Assembly: GCA_007123695.1 (NCBI GenBank)
Contig: SLGN01000603.1
Coordinates: 1-9,380, forward strand
Direction: 5' to 3'
DNA length: 9,380 nt
Source: Verrucomicrobiales bacterium
GTDB lineage: Bacteria > Verrucomicrobiota > Verrucomicrobiia > Verrucomicrobiales > DEV007
Shown here: positions 1 to 6,671 of the stretch, piece by piece
Numbering within the stretch: position 1 is the stretch's first letter
Layout: every line of letters begins with the position of its first letter
Position numbers and translations under genes: made by a program
The notes under the pieces: model-generated
Told to the model about the DNA's origin: nothing
The model's input: the letters and a program-made list of their open reading frames with translations, nothing else
The model's database searches: none

Positions 1-468
1 CGGAATCGACACCGGCGTCGGGTTGTAGTATTCCGCGATCAGCACATACCGTGCGGCGATGCGGCCGAGGAGTCGGTAGACCGTCGGGAGGCAATCGGGA
101 TGGATGTGGATGAGCACCCCTTTGGTGAATGCGAGGTCGAAGACGCGATCGCCCGGATCCCAATCGAGGATGGAGGATTCGACGACCTCGGCGCCGGGGA
201 CGTTGTCGCGGGCTTGTCCGGCCGATTCCCCGTTGATCTCGACTCCCGTCAAGGCGCAGCCGGGGAGAAGGCCGGAGAGCGCGGCCAGGTTCACGCCGAC
301 ATTGCACCCCAGCTCGCAGACGGACCGCACGCCCGAGGTCCCGCCCAGCACCTTCGAAAAGAGGGCGGAGTTGCTCGCCAGGGCGACCGGCCCCAGCGCA
401 TTGCGGTCGCGGTAGCCGGCTCCGAATTCTTCGGCCCAGAACTTTTCTTGTTCGGTTTGAAAGGACAT
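1..468 (-). CDS. Pseudaminic acid biosynthesis-associated methyltransferase, 3'-truncated by window edge
   Basis: Reading leftwards from the ATG at 468-466, an open frame of 156 codons continues off the left edge without a stop. The protein begins MSFQTEQEKFWAEEFGAGYR, a typical opening of the methylase family found in pseudaminic acid loci. The AdoMet-binding motif I is ELGCNVGVN (about residues 52-60). The later stretch FTKGVLIHI (114-122) and the segment EYYNPTPVSIP at the edge (146-156) also match that family. It should be a cytoplasmic class I SAM-dependent methyltransferase. Its exact substrate in pseudaminic acid loci is not established, as far as I know. It starts 22 bp after the pseC stop, so it very likely shares the pseBC transcript. 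No Shine-Dalgarno motif is visible before the start. The family call is firm; the reaction is inferred from context. Confidence 0.88.
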   Translation of the reverse strand, partial: MSFQTEQEKFWAEEFGAGYRDRNALGPVALASNSALFSKVLGGTSGVRSVCELGCNVGVNLAALSGLLPGCALTGVEINGESAGQARDNVPGAEVVESSILDWDPGDRVFDLAFTKGVLIHIHPDCLPTVYRLLGRIAARYVLIAEYYNPTPVSIP

Positions 469-490
469 GGTCGTAATCGGCGGGTTCGCC

Positions 491-1648
491 TTACTGCACT
501 GCGAGCCGGACCGCTTCGACGACCGCTGCAAACTGTTCGTCGGAAAGTCCGGGGAAAAGGGGCAGGCTGAGGCACTCTTCGTAGTAGCGCTCGGCCTCGG
601 GAAACTGCCCCGGCGAGAATCCGAGGCGGACGTAGTCCGGTTGGAGATGGACGGGAATGTAGTGGACGTTCACGCCGACCCCGGCCGCCCGGAGCCGGTC
701 GAAGACCTCGCGGCGGTTGCATCCGATCGCGGAGAGGTCGAGGCGCACCACGTAGAGGTGCCATCCGCTCGTCGCGTTGCGGTCGCGGGCCAAGGGACGC
801 AGCGGAAAGCCCGCCAAGGCCTCGTCGTAGCGTGCCGCGAGCGCGGAGCGCCGCGCGGCGAATTCGTCGAGCCTCCCCAATTGGCTGAGTCCCAGCGCCG
901 ACTGGAGATCGGTGAGGCGGTAGTTGTAGCCAAGTTCGAGCTGCTGGTAGTACCACGGGCCGTGGCTGGCGCCGGTCATCCGGGCGGAGTCCCGCGTGAT
1001 CCCATGGGTTCGGAGCGTGGAAAGCCTCCACGCCAACTCCTCGTCGTTCGTCGTGACCATGCCGCCCTCGCCCGTGGTTATGATCTTCACGGGGTGGAAG
1101 CTATGGACGGTCGCATCGGACCAGCGGCACGACCCGACCGGAGCGCCTCGATAGGCCCCACCCAGGGCGTGCGAGGCGTCCTCGAGGATGCGAAATCCGT
1201 AGCGGCCCGACAATTCCGAAATCCGGTCCATCGCGCTGCTTTGTCCGGCGAAATGCACCGGAACGACGACCTTCGGCAGCGATCCGTCCCGCTCGGCCCG
1301 CTCCAGCTTTTCGGCGAGGCGGTCCGGACAAAGGTTCGCGGTTCCGGGGTCGATGTCGACGAAGTCCACGGCGGCGCCGCAGTAGCGGGCGGCGTTCGCG
1401 GAAGCGACGAAGGTGATCGACGAGGTCCAAACAAGATCGCCAGGCCCGACTCCGAGAGCCAACAGGGCGAGGTGGAGTCCGGCGGTTCCATTGCTCACCG
1501 CGACTCCGTGCCCGGCATCGCAGCGGCCCGCCAGAGCCGACTCGAAGCGCCCGACCACCGGCCCCTGGGTGATGAAGTCGGAACGAAGAACATCGACGAC
1601 CGCCGCGATGTCTTCCTCGGTGATGTCTTGGCAGCCGTAGGGGATCAT
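491..1648 (-). CDS. pseC: UDP-4-amino-4,6-dideoxy-N-acetyl-beta-L-altrosamine transaminase PseC
   Basis: This 385-residue cytoplasmic PLP enzyme belongs to the DegT/DnrJ/EryC1/StrS family. By family knowledge, PseC transfers an amino group from glutamate to C4 of the PseB product, the second step towards CMP-pseudaminic acid. The N-terminus MIPYGCQDITEEDIAAVVDV and the phrase SDFITQGP are characteristic of PseC. The cofactor-site features are SNGTAGLHLA (52-61), LEDASHALG with Asp157 expected to contact the pyridine nitrogen, and HSFHPVKIITTGEGG with Lys188 as the Schiff-base lysine. NYRLTDLQSALGLSQL (242-257) is the usual C-domain motif. The length is normal and no key residue is missing. 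Its ATG overlaps the pseB stop by 4 bp (ATGA), which implies translational coupling, and the methyltransferase follows 22 bp downstream. Confidence 0.96.
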   Translation of the reverse strand: MIPYGCQDITEEDIAAVVDVLRSDFITQGPVVGRFESALAGRCDAGHGVAVSNGTAGLHLALLALGVGPGDLVWTSSITFVASANAARYCGAAVDFVDIDPGTANLCPDRLAEKLERAERDGSLPKVVVPVHFAGQSSAMDRISELSGRYGFRILEDASHALGGAYRGAPVGSCRWSDATVHSFHPVKIITTGEGGMVTTNDEELAWRLSTLRTHGITRDSARMTGASHGPWYYQQLELGYNYRLTDLQSALGLSQLGRLDEFAARRSALAARYDEALAGFPLRPLARDRNATSGWHLYVVRLDLSAIGCNRREVFDRLRAAGVGVNVHYIPVHLQPDYVRLGFSPGQFPEAERYYEECLSLPLFPGLSDEQFAAVVEAVRLAVQ

Positions 1649-2679
1649 GGCGGGGTCGCAGCAAAGCCCGAATCGACATGCTCGCGCACGAGCTCTCGGA
1701 TCTCAGAGACGGTGAGCCATTCATCGTTGCGGCCGGAGTGGTAGGAGAACCCCTCCTCCACCGGCTTCCCGGCATGATGGGCCGCGTAGCGGGCGAGGGA
1801 CTCCCGCCGGTCCTGACCGTGGAGCATCGGAACGATGATGTAGTGGCGGTCCGTCGAAATGGTCTGCAAGGCGTCGGTCTCGGTGACCATCTCCTCGTGG
1901 AGCTTCTCGCCGGGCCGGATGCCGACGACGGGACGCTCGCAGTCGGGACCGATCGCTTCCGCCACGTCGGTGATGCGGTAGGACGGAATCTTCGGCACGA
2001 AGATTTCCCCGCCGAGGGAGTTGGAGATGGCATGCATCACCATGTTTACGCCATCTTCCAAGGTGATGTTGAACCGAGTCATCCGCGGATCCGTGATCGG
2101 AAGGGTGCCGGTGCGCCTCCGATCCAGAAAGAACGGAATGACCGAGCCCCGGGATCCCATGACATTGCCGTAGCGGACCACCGAAAAGCGGATGTCGTCC
2201 GACCCATGGACGTTGTTGGCGGCGACGAAGAGCTTGTCCGAACACAGCTTGGTCGCTCCATACAGGTTGATCGGAGCCGCCGCCTTGTCCGTCGAGAGGG
2301 CGACGACGCGACGCACCCCCGAGACCAGGCAGGCCTCGATCACATTCTGCGCGCCCAGCACGTTGGTCTTGATGCATTCGAAGGGATTGTATTCCGCTGC
2401 GGGAACTTGCTTCAGCGCCGCCGCATGGACGACGGCGTCGATCCCACGGAGGGCGCGCTCGAAGCGATCGCGGTCGCGGACGTCTCCGAGGAAGAAGCGA
2501 AGGCGGGGCTCGTCCGCAAAGGGCGCCTGGTTCGCCATTTCGTACTGCTTCAGCTCGTCCCGCGAAAAGACGACGATGCGACCGATCTCGGGATGATCAC
2601 GAAGCAGGCGGGCAATGAAGGCCCTACCGAAAGACCCGGTTCCACCGGTTACGATGACGGACTGGATGGGAAGTTTCAT
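1645..2679 (-). CDS. pseB: UDP-N-acetylglucosamine 4,6-dehydratase (inverting) PseB
   Basis: This 344-residue short-chain dehydrogenase/reductase carries out the first pseudaminic acid step: dehydration of UDP-GlcNAc with C5 inversion to the 4-keto-6-deoxy-L-altrose form (family knowledge). The NAD(P)-binding loop is TGGTGSFG (11-18), followed by FSRDELKQYEMA (38-49), a hallmark of the FlaA1/PseB group. The active-site region STDKAAAPINLYGATK (129-144) provides Thr130, Asp131, Lys132 and the YxxxK pair Tyr140/Lys144. The C-terminal part has EIFVPKIPSYRITDVAEAI and the PseB-type ending EEGFSYHSGRNDEWLTVSEI. The length is typical. The ATG at 2679 opens directly into the Rossmann strand; the preceding bases show no Shine-Dalgarno motif. 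Local GC is lower than in the genes to the right (53-62 % in lines sampled by hand), which may indicate a separate origin for the pse cassette. Confidence 0.97.
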   Translation of the reverse strand: MKLPIQSVIVTGGTGSFGRAFIARLLRDHPEIGRIVVFSRDELKQYEMANQAPFADEPRLRFFLGDVRDRDRFERALRGIDAVVHAAALKQVPAAEYNPFECIKTNVLGAQNVIEACLVSGVRRVVALSTDKAAAPINLYGATKLCSDKLFVAANNVHGSDDIRFSVVRYGNVMGSRGSVIPFFLDRRRTGTLPITDPRMTRFNITLEDGVNMVMHAISNSLGGEIFVPKIPSYRITDVAEAIGPDCERPVVGIRPGEKLHEEMVTETDALQTISTDRHYIIVPMLHGQDRRESLARYAAHHAGKPVEEGFSYHSGRNDEWLTVSEIRELVREHVDSGFAATPP

Positions 2680-2733
2680 CTCGCGAGCAGCGTTTCGAAT
2701 TTCGGAGCGGGGTTGTTCAGTTCCGTCTCCGGC

Positions 2734-3438
2734 TCACCGCCCGTATCCCGCCTTGGACAGCAGCCCGCCGAAGCGCTCCTCGACGATGGCATCGATCTCG
2801 TCGTTGGCGTAGTTTTTCCAGTCTCCGGGCGCTCCCTGGCGGCCGTGGGATTTGTTGTCCTTGGTTCCAAGCGGACGTCCGAAGCGCTTCTCGAACGAGT
2901 TCTCCTCGACGGCGGCGGCGAGGGCCTTGCGGTCGCAGGGAAAGTCGAGCTGTTCGAAGAGCTCCGCGAGCCGTCCCTCGGCGTCGAGCAGCAAGTCTTC
3001 GTATTTCACCACCGGCTGGCCGGAGTCGAGCCAGCTTTCCTGGATGCGGCGGAAGCCCCGGGAACGGGTCTTGAAGGTGTGGGCGATCCCGGCGGAGTCG
3101 TCCATGCCCTCGACTTCGTCGCGGAACTTCCGGATGTGGGGAAACCCCTTGTCGGTGTGCGAGTAGCGCATCGAGAAGTAGAGGGAGACGAGGGTGTCGC
3201 GGATGTCGCGGATGACGAAGAAACAACGCTCGCCCTCGGTTCCCTCGAGCGCGACGAAGTCCTCGTAGGACAGGAAGAGCGCGGGCACGATCTTCCCCGG
3301 CTCGTGCCGGTAGAGTTCGGTGCGGCCTCCGATGCGTTTCGCGACCCGTTTGCTCCCGAAGGCGGAGACGAAGACGTTGTGCAGCCAAGTCGAGCCGGCC
3401 TTGGCGTGGGTGACGTGAAAGAGCGAAGGTTTTTCCAT
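2734..3438 (-). CDS. PAPS-dependent sulfotransferase, short single-domain form
   Basis: The protein has 234 residues with all landmarks of the Sulfotransfer_1 fold. The 5'-phosphosulfate loop is HVTHAKAGSTWLHNVF, with Lys13 and Ser16-Thr17. The 3'-phosphate-binding motif is FFVIRDIRDTLVSLYFS, with Arg77 and Ser85 at the usual eight-residue spacing. There is a KYEDLL segment (145-150), and a C-terminal GRQGAPGDWKNY (199-210) matches the RKGxxGDWKN signature. It should transfer sulfate from PAPS to a hydroxyl or amine on a sugar or a small molecule. No signal peptide or membrane helix is seen, so it is probably cytoplasmic and acts on a precursor or lipid-linked glycan. It lies between another sulfotransferase (57-bp gap) and pseB (54-bp gap), on the same strand. 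The acceptor cannot be read from sequence. The start is preceded by a pyrimidine-rich leader, not a Shine-Dalgarno site. Confidence 0.9.
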   Translation of the reverse strand: MEKPSLFHVTHAKAGSTWLHNVFVSAFGSKRVAKRIGGRTELYRHEPGKIVPALFLSYEDFVALEGTEGERCFFVIRDIRDTLVSLYFSMRYSHTDKGFPHIRKFRDEVEGMDDSAGIAHTFKTRSRGFRRIQESWLDSGQPVVKYEDLLLDAEGRLAELFEQLDFPCDRKALAAAVEENSFEKRFGRPLGTKDNKSHGRQGAPGDWKNYANDEIDAIVEERFGGLLSKAGYGR

Positions 3439-3460
3439 GGAAGGATGAGGGAAAGGAGGC
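3439..3460 (-). promoter_or_regulatory. Pyrimidine-rich leader before the short sulfotransferase
   Basis: On the coding strand the 22 bases directly before the ATG contain only two purines, and no GGAGG-like Shine-Dalgarno motif is present. Similar C/T-rich leaders precede fcl and the DegT aminotransferase. Such tracts can be contacted by ribosomal protein S1 in other bacteria; that role here is inference. Confidence 0.35.
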
Positions 3461-3490
3461 GACAGGGGGCAACAGGGGGCTACAGGGGGG
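3461..3490. repeat. Three tandem 10-bp repeats (nACAGGGGGC) with G-runs
   Basis: Three consecutive decamers read GACAGGGGGC, AACAGGGGGC and TACAGGGGGG on the plus strand. They differ only at the first base, plus one change at the last base of the third copy. They fill most of the 57-bp gap between the two sulfotransferase genes, so they lie in the leader of the downstream one. The plus strand, the template for these genes, has G-runs at 3465-3469, 3475-3479 and 3485-3490, with GGG at 3449-3451 and GGAGG at 3455-3459 nearby, which could support a quadruplex. Function is unknown. Confidence 0.8.
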
Positions 3491-3495
3491 CGCTG

Positions 3496-4494
3496 CTACT
3501 TCACAGGTCTGCGGAGCTTGTCCAAACGGTTGCGGAGGCGCCGACGATGCAAACCGAGCCACTTTCGCAGAGGCTGGGACTCGACAAGCTTGGCCCTCAG
3601 CTCTTCGATGTCCGAACGCAACTGCTCTGAGTCGCGCGAGGCGCTTTCGAGCAGTTCCTCGCGCTCTTGCAGGATGCGGTCGGATTCCTGGAGATAGGCG
3701 GCGGTGCGGCCGCGGAGTCCGGCGAGGACCGCGGCCATGGGCAGTTCTCCATCGTCGTGGACGGGTGCGTAGCCCGCCTCGACGAGCCAGTCGCGCGAGC
3801 GCAGCTCGATCTCGCGGATCTGCGCTTCGTCGAGGGACTCGCGCCAGATGCCCGAGGCAGCCCGGTCGATGTGGTTGCGGTGGAGGAGGCTGTCGGGATC
3901 GACGGCGTAGCCGCCTTTTTCGACAAGGGCGGCGCCTTTGATCCGCTCGCGCTGACGATCGAGCGAAAAGCGCTCGGCCAGCTCCGCGCCCCGCGCCGCC
4001 GAGTCGCCCTCGATTCCGAGAAAGACGGCCATCTCGGCGGCCCAGGCGACCGGATCGGCCATGATGCCATCAAAACCGCTGACCGAAACCCGGCCGCAGG
4101 AAGTCCAGAGGCGGTATTCGCCGACAGCTTGGTCGATGAGGGGGCCGTCGATGAATTCGCCGACGGGCACGCCGAAATTCCGACTGCCCGAGACGACCAC
4201 GTCGCGGATGTCGCGGTGGGTGTAGAAGGCGACAGCCTCGCCCCGCTGGAGTCGCGCCCGGATGCCGGGGGTGCAGGCGTGCGATTTGACGACGCGAGGC
4301 GCCGGGGGCGCCGCCTCTCCCGTCTCGGCGTCGGTCGCATCGAGGAAAGCGTCGATTTCGTGCGCCTCGCGATAGCCGAGGTCGCTGCCGCCGAGATCCT
4401 CGACGACGAGGGCTCTCGCGATCTGGTATTGCAGGGTCGAGGCCGAGCGGATCATTCCGCCGACGAAGACCCACTGTGGATCGGGCCGGCCCAT
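3496..4494 (-). CDS. Sulfotransferase-like protein with C-terminal coiled coil and basic tail
   Basis: The chosen start is the ATG at 4494-4492 (332 residues). It overlaps the upstream stop as TGATG and has an AAGGAGG sequence 10 nt before it. The frame stays open further upstream, but that extension is arginine-rich out-of-frame readthrough of the membrane-protein gene. The N-terminal WVFVGGMIRSASTLQYQIA (8-26) resembles the 5'-phosphosulfate loop of the RSGST-type sulfotransferases. YTHRDIRDVVVSGSRNFG has Arg94 and Ser102 at the canonical 3'-phosphate spacing. HRNHIDRAASGIWRESL (205-221) stands where the C-terminal PAPS-contact segment is expected. After about residue 260 the protein changes to a Glu/Arg/Leu-rich helix of coiled-coil character (about 265-306) ending in a strongly basic tail with RRRLRNRLDKLRR. 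It is not closely similar to the neighbouring short sulfotransferase. The acceptor is unknown. The fold call is fairly secure; enzymatic activity is inferred. Confidence 0.82.
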   Translation of the reverse strand: MGRPDPQWVFVGGMIRSASTLQYQIARALVVEDLGGSDLGYREAHEIDAFLDATDAETGEAAPPAPRVVKSHACTPGIRARLQRGEAVAFYTHRDIRDVVVSGSRNFGVPVGEFIDGPLIDQAVGEYRLWTSCGRVSVSGFDGIMADPVAWAAEMAVFLGIEGDSAARGAELAERFSLDRQRERIKGAALVEKGGYAVDPDSLLHRNHIDRAASGIWRESLDEAQIREIELRSRDWLVEAGYAPVHDDGELPMAAVLAGLRGRTAAYLQESDRILQEREELLESASRDSEQLRSDIEELRAKLVESQPLRKWLGLHRRRLRNRLDKLRRPVK

Positions 4495-5567
4495 CACGGA
4501 GAAGCCTCCTTGCTCGCGAGGCGGGCGATTCCGTCGCGCCCGGTCAGGATCAGGGCGAAGGCGTGGAGGAACTGCTTTTTCCGCAGAATCTCGGCCCACT
4601 GCTTGAGCAAGGTGCGGCCCTGCATCGCGAAGAGGCGCAGCGCGATGATGAAAAGGAGGAGATGGACCGGATCGTGCTCGCGCATGTCCTGCCGGGCGAC
4701 GAGAAAGAGGCACGCCGCCAGCACAAATGCCGAAACCACGTTGGAGAAGACCGCGATCCGGGATTCGCGGCGCTTTTCGGCGAGCCGCTTCCTTTCGGGA
4801 GCGCGGTCGAGGCCGTTTTCCTCGTAGCGGAGCAGGCTGCTTTCGTCGCCGGCGCCGTCGAGGAGGGCGTCGAGCGCCTCGCGGCGCTCGCGGCGGGAGA
4901 TGGACTGCGAGCCGTCCTTTTCCCTGGGGCGCCGCACCCGCAGCTTGAGGAAGACAAGCACGGCCACGCCGACCGCGGCGACCAAGGCCCCGGCGGCGGG
5001 CAGGACTAGGGTGATGGCCGCGAGAATGAGCGAGACGAGAAGGAAGCCCGCGACCAGATCGACGGCAGTGACCAGGCCGGCCCCAGCCCCCTTGGAGAGA
5101 TCGCGTTCGACGGCGAGGCACGCCTCGCGGCGATCCTTCTTCCGCGACGCGTCGTCATTTCCCGATGTCTCGCCTTCCCGATCCCCGGTCGTCCCGAAGC
5201 GGGCTACACCGCCGCCGACGATGCGGCGCGCCACCCCCCGCATGTCGTAGTGAAGGCGGGCGAGGGAGCGTTGCTGAAGATGCTGCATCAGGGCGGCGAA
5301 GAGCAGAACGAAGAGGACCGCGGCCCCGTAGAGCCGCAGGCTTTCCGGCGGAAGTGGCTCGCTGGCGACGGCGAAGATCGCCTTCATCGTGACCCCGAAA
5401 CCGGCGAGCAGGGCGAAGCGGCTCAACGTCGGCAGGACGAGGTAGGCCAGAAGCCGGGAGCGCTCTCCGGGCCGGAGCGCCGCCCAGAGGGCCCGCAGGG
5501 CCCGACCGGGCTGCCAACTGGAGAAAGAAGGCAGCATGGAGAGCTTCCGGGCGGCGGTGGATGACAT
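4494..5567 (-). CDS. ABC-exporter-like transmembrane domain protein without ATPase domain
   Basis: This 357-residue predicted inner-membrane protein has six hydrophobic segments at about 39-64, 78-96, 162-185, 188-208, 271-291 and 299-318. The layout is that of a type-IV (exporter) ABC transmembrane domain: two long cytoplasmic loops between helices 2/3 (about 97-161) and 4/5 (about 209-270), and a closing LLFIIALRLFAMQGRTLLKQ-like helix 6. In such exporters a nucleotide-binding domain follows helix 6. Here the protein stops about 35 residues later (ending LASKEASP) with no Walker A, Q-loop, signature or Walker B motif. Loop 1 is unusually polar and charged (TGDREGETSGNDDASRKKDR). No ATPase gene is seen elsewhere in the window. 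The gene is followed, with a TGATG overlap, by a sulfotransferase. The start at 5567 is provisional; Met11 is an alternative. The ABC resemblance rests on topology and faint sequence pattern, so a different six-helix family remains possible. Confidence 0.65.
   Translation of the reverse strand: MSSTAARKLSMLPSFSSWQPGRALRALWAALRPGERSRLLAYLVLPTLSRFALLAGFGVTMKAIFAVASEPLPPESLRLYGAAVLFVLLFAALMQHLQQRSLARLHYDMRGVARRIVGGGVARFGTTGDREGETSGNDDASRKKDRREACLAVERDLSKGAGAGLVTAVDLVAGFLLVSLILAAITLVLPAAGALVAAVGVAVLVFLKLRVRRPREKDGSQSISRRERREALDALLDGAGDESSLLRYEENGLDRAPERKRLAEKRRESRIAVFSNVVSAFVLAACLFLVARQDMREHDPVHLLLFIIALRLFAMQGRTLLKQWAEILRKKQFLHAFALILTGRDGIARLASKEASP
4505..4511 (-). promoter_or_regulatory. Shine-Dalgarno site inside the upstream gene
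   Basis: AAGGAGG on the minus strand lies in the last codons (Lys-Glu-Ala) of the membrane-protein gene, 10 nt before the ATG of the coiled-coil sulfotransferase. It is the only clear Shine-Dalgarno motif found before a start in this window, and it decides the start of that gene. Confidence 0.7.
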
Positions 5568-5582
5568 GGTCTTTGCAGTCGC

Positions 5583-5598
5583 CCGGACCCGAGTCCGG
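5583..5598. repeat. Short inverted repeat between fcl and the membrane-protein gene
   Basis: CCGGAC, a four-base loop, then GTCCGG form a perfect 6-bp stem in the 45-bp gap. No T-run follows on the minus strand, so an intrinsic terminator is not supported; it may only be an RNA-stability hairpin. Confidence 0.4.
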
Positions 5599-5612
5599 AC
5601 CGCGGCGGGCCA

Positions 5613-6563
5613 TCAGGCGCCGCCGGCCGCTTCGCGGCTGAGGAAGTCTTCGTAGGCGAGCCGGAGCCCTTCCTCCAGGCCCGTCGTCGGCGTCCAGCCG
5701 AGCGAGGCGATCAGGGAGGAGTCCATCAGCTTCCGCGGAGTGCCGTCGGGCTTGGACGGGTCGGTCTCGATCCCGCCCTCGTAGCCCACCGCGCGGGCGA
5801 CGAACCCGGCGATCTCGCGGATGGGAAAGTCCTCGCCCGCGCCGATGTTGACCAGCGAGGGAGGATCCTCCAGCGCGAGGAGGTGGAGGCAGGCTTCGGC
5901 GAGGTCGTCGGCGAAGAGGAACTCGCGGCGGGGCGTGCCGGTGCCCCAGATCGTCACGGTGCCGGCGCCGGCCAGCTTCGCCTCGTGGAACCGCCGGATG
6001 AGAGCGGGGATGACGTGGGAGTTCTCGGGGTGGTAGTTGTCGCCGATGCCGTAGAGGTTGCAGGGCATGGCCGAGTGGAAGAGGCGTCCGTGCTGGCGGC
6101 GGTAGAATTCGCAGAGCTTCAGGCCGGCGATCTTGGCGACGGCGTAGGCCTCGTTGGTCGGCTCGAGCGCGCCGGTGAGCAGGGAGTCTTCGCGGATGGG
6201 CTGCTCGGCGAACTTCGGGTAGATGCAGGAGCTGCCGAGAAAGAGCACGCGCCCGACCCCGTGCTCGTGGGCCGCCTGCACGAGGTTCGCCGCGATCATC
6301 AGGTTGTCGTAGAGGAAGTCGGCGGGATAGGTGTTGTTGGCATGGATTCCGCCGACCTTGGCGGCGGCGATGACCATGGTCCCGGGACGGTGGTCCGCGA
6401 CGAACTCGGAGGAGGCCCGCTGGTCGCGCAGATCGACCTCGGAACTGGTCGCGACGATCGGATCGGGATGACCGGCCGCGGCGAGCGCTCGGCAAAGCGC
6501 GCTGCCGACCATGCCGCGGTGGCCGGCCACGTAGACACGGCCCGGCGTGGAGAGGGTGCTCAT
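5613..6563 (-). CDS. fcl: GDP-L-fucose synthase (GDP-4-keto-6-deoxy-D-mannose 3,5-epimerase/4-reductase)
   Basis: The protein has 316 residues and belongs to the extended SDR superfamily. It converts GDP-4-keto-6-deoxymannose to GDP-L-fucose with NADPH (family knowledge). The start ATG at 6563 gives [20 protein letters not shown], placing the dinucleotide-binding loop AGHRGMVG at 13-20 as in E. coli WcaG. Catalytic landmarks are [10 protein letters not shown] with Ser111 and Cys113, Tyr140/Lys144 in [13 protein letters not shown], and His183 in [13 protein letters not shown]. The dehydratase Gmd that should feed it is not in the window. It is the first gene of the leftward operon, followed after 45 bp by the membrane protein. 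The frame is open to 6752, but the extra 63 residues are arginine-rich and outside the family's usual length. The leader is C/T-rich, with no Shine-Dalgarno motif on the coding strand. Confidence 0.95.
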   Translation of the reverse strand: MSTLSTPGRVYVAGHRGMVGSALCRALAAAGHPDPIVATSSEVDLRDQRASSEFVADHRPGTMVIAAAKVGGIHANNTYPADFLYDNLMIAANLVQAAHEHGVGRVLFLGSSCIYPKFAEQPIREDSLLTGALEPTNEAYAVAKIAGLKLCEFYRRQHGRLFHSAMPCNLYGIGDNYHPENSHVIPALIRRFHEAKLAGAGTVTIWGTGTPRREFLFADDLAEACLHLLALEDPPSLVNIGAGEDFPIREIAGFVARAVGYEGGIETDPSKPDGTPRKLMDSSLIASLGWTPTTGLEEGLRLAYEDFLSREAAGGA

Positions 6564-6604
6564 AGGAGAGAAGTGGAAAAAACTAACGGGGAAGGGCAAG
6601 CGAC

Positions 6605-6627
6605 CGTCCGGGCCCGGATTTCGGACG
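6605..6627. repeat. Perfect 12-bp palindrome nested in a larger inverted repeat
   Basis: TCCGGGCCCGGA at 6607-6618 is a perfect palindrome. It is also part of a second pairing, CGTCCG (6605-6610) with CGGACG (6622-6627). It lies about 45 bp upstream of the fcl ATG, where it could be an operator or a leader hairpin. In GC-rich DNA such palindromes also occur by chance. Confidence 0.45.
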
Positions 6628-6644
6628 CCCGCGCAACGGCGGCG

Positions 6645-6659
6645 GCGGCACGCTGCCGC
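6645..6659. repeat. Short hairpin in the divergent spacer
   Basis: GCGGCA, loop CGC, then TGCCGC form a perfect 6-bp stem. It lies between the fcl-proximal palindrome and the larger alternating repeat. No U-run follows in either direction. Confidence 0.4.
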
Positions 6660-6671
6660 ACTTGGTCGCGG

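Noticed and set aside
3461..3490. CRISPR-like array
   Set aside because: The units are contiguous 10-mers with no spacers, and no cas gene is nearby.
467..3630. Long plus-strand open frames across pseC, pseB and the short sulfotransferase
   Set aside because: They are antisense to genes with complete family motifs, and their translations are low-complexity Arg/Gly/Val/Asp-rich with no recognisable domain. This is expected from high GC at third codon positions.
4495..5121. N-terminal extension of the coiled-coil sulfotransferase up to 5121
   Set aside because: It overlaps the membrane-protein gene out of frame and is Arg/Pro-rich. The ATG at 4494 has a Shine-Dalgarno and begins directly before the phosphosulfate-binding strand.
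5583..5598. Intrinsic terminator after fcl
   Set aside because: The stem is only 6 bp and no U-run follows it on the minus-strand transcript. The next gene starts 15 bp later on the same strand.
6564..6570. AGGAG next to the fcl start as a ribosome binding site
   Set aside because: It is on the plus strand. The minus-strand transcript reads CTCCT there, so it cannot act as a Shine-Dalgarno for fcl.
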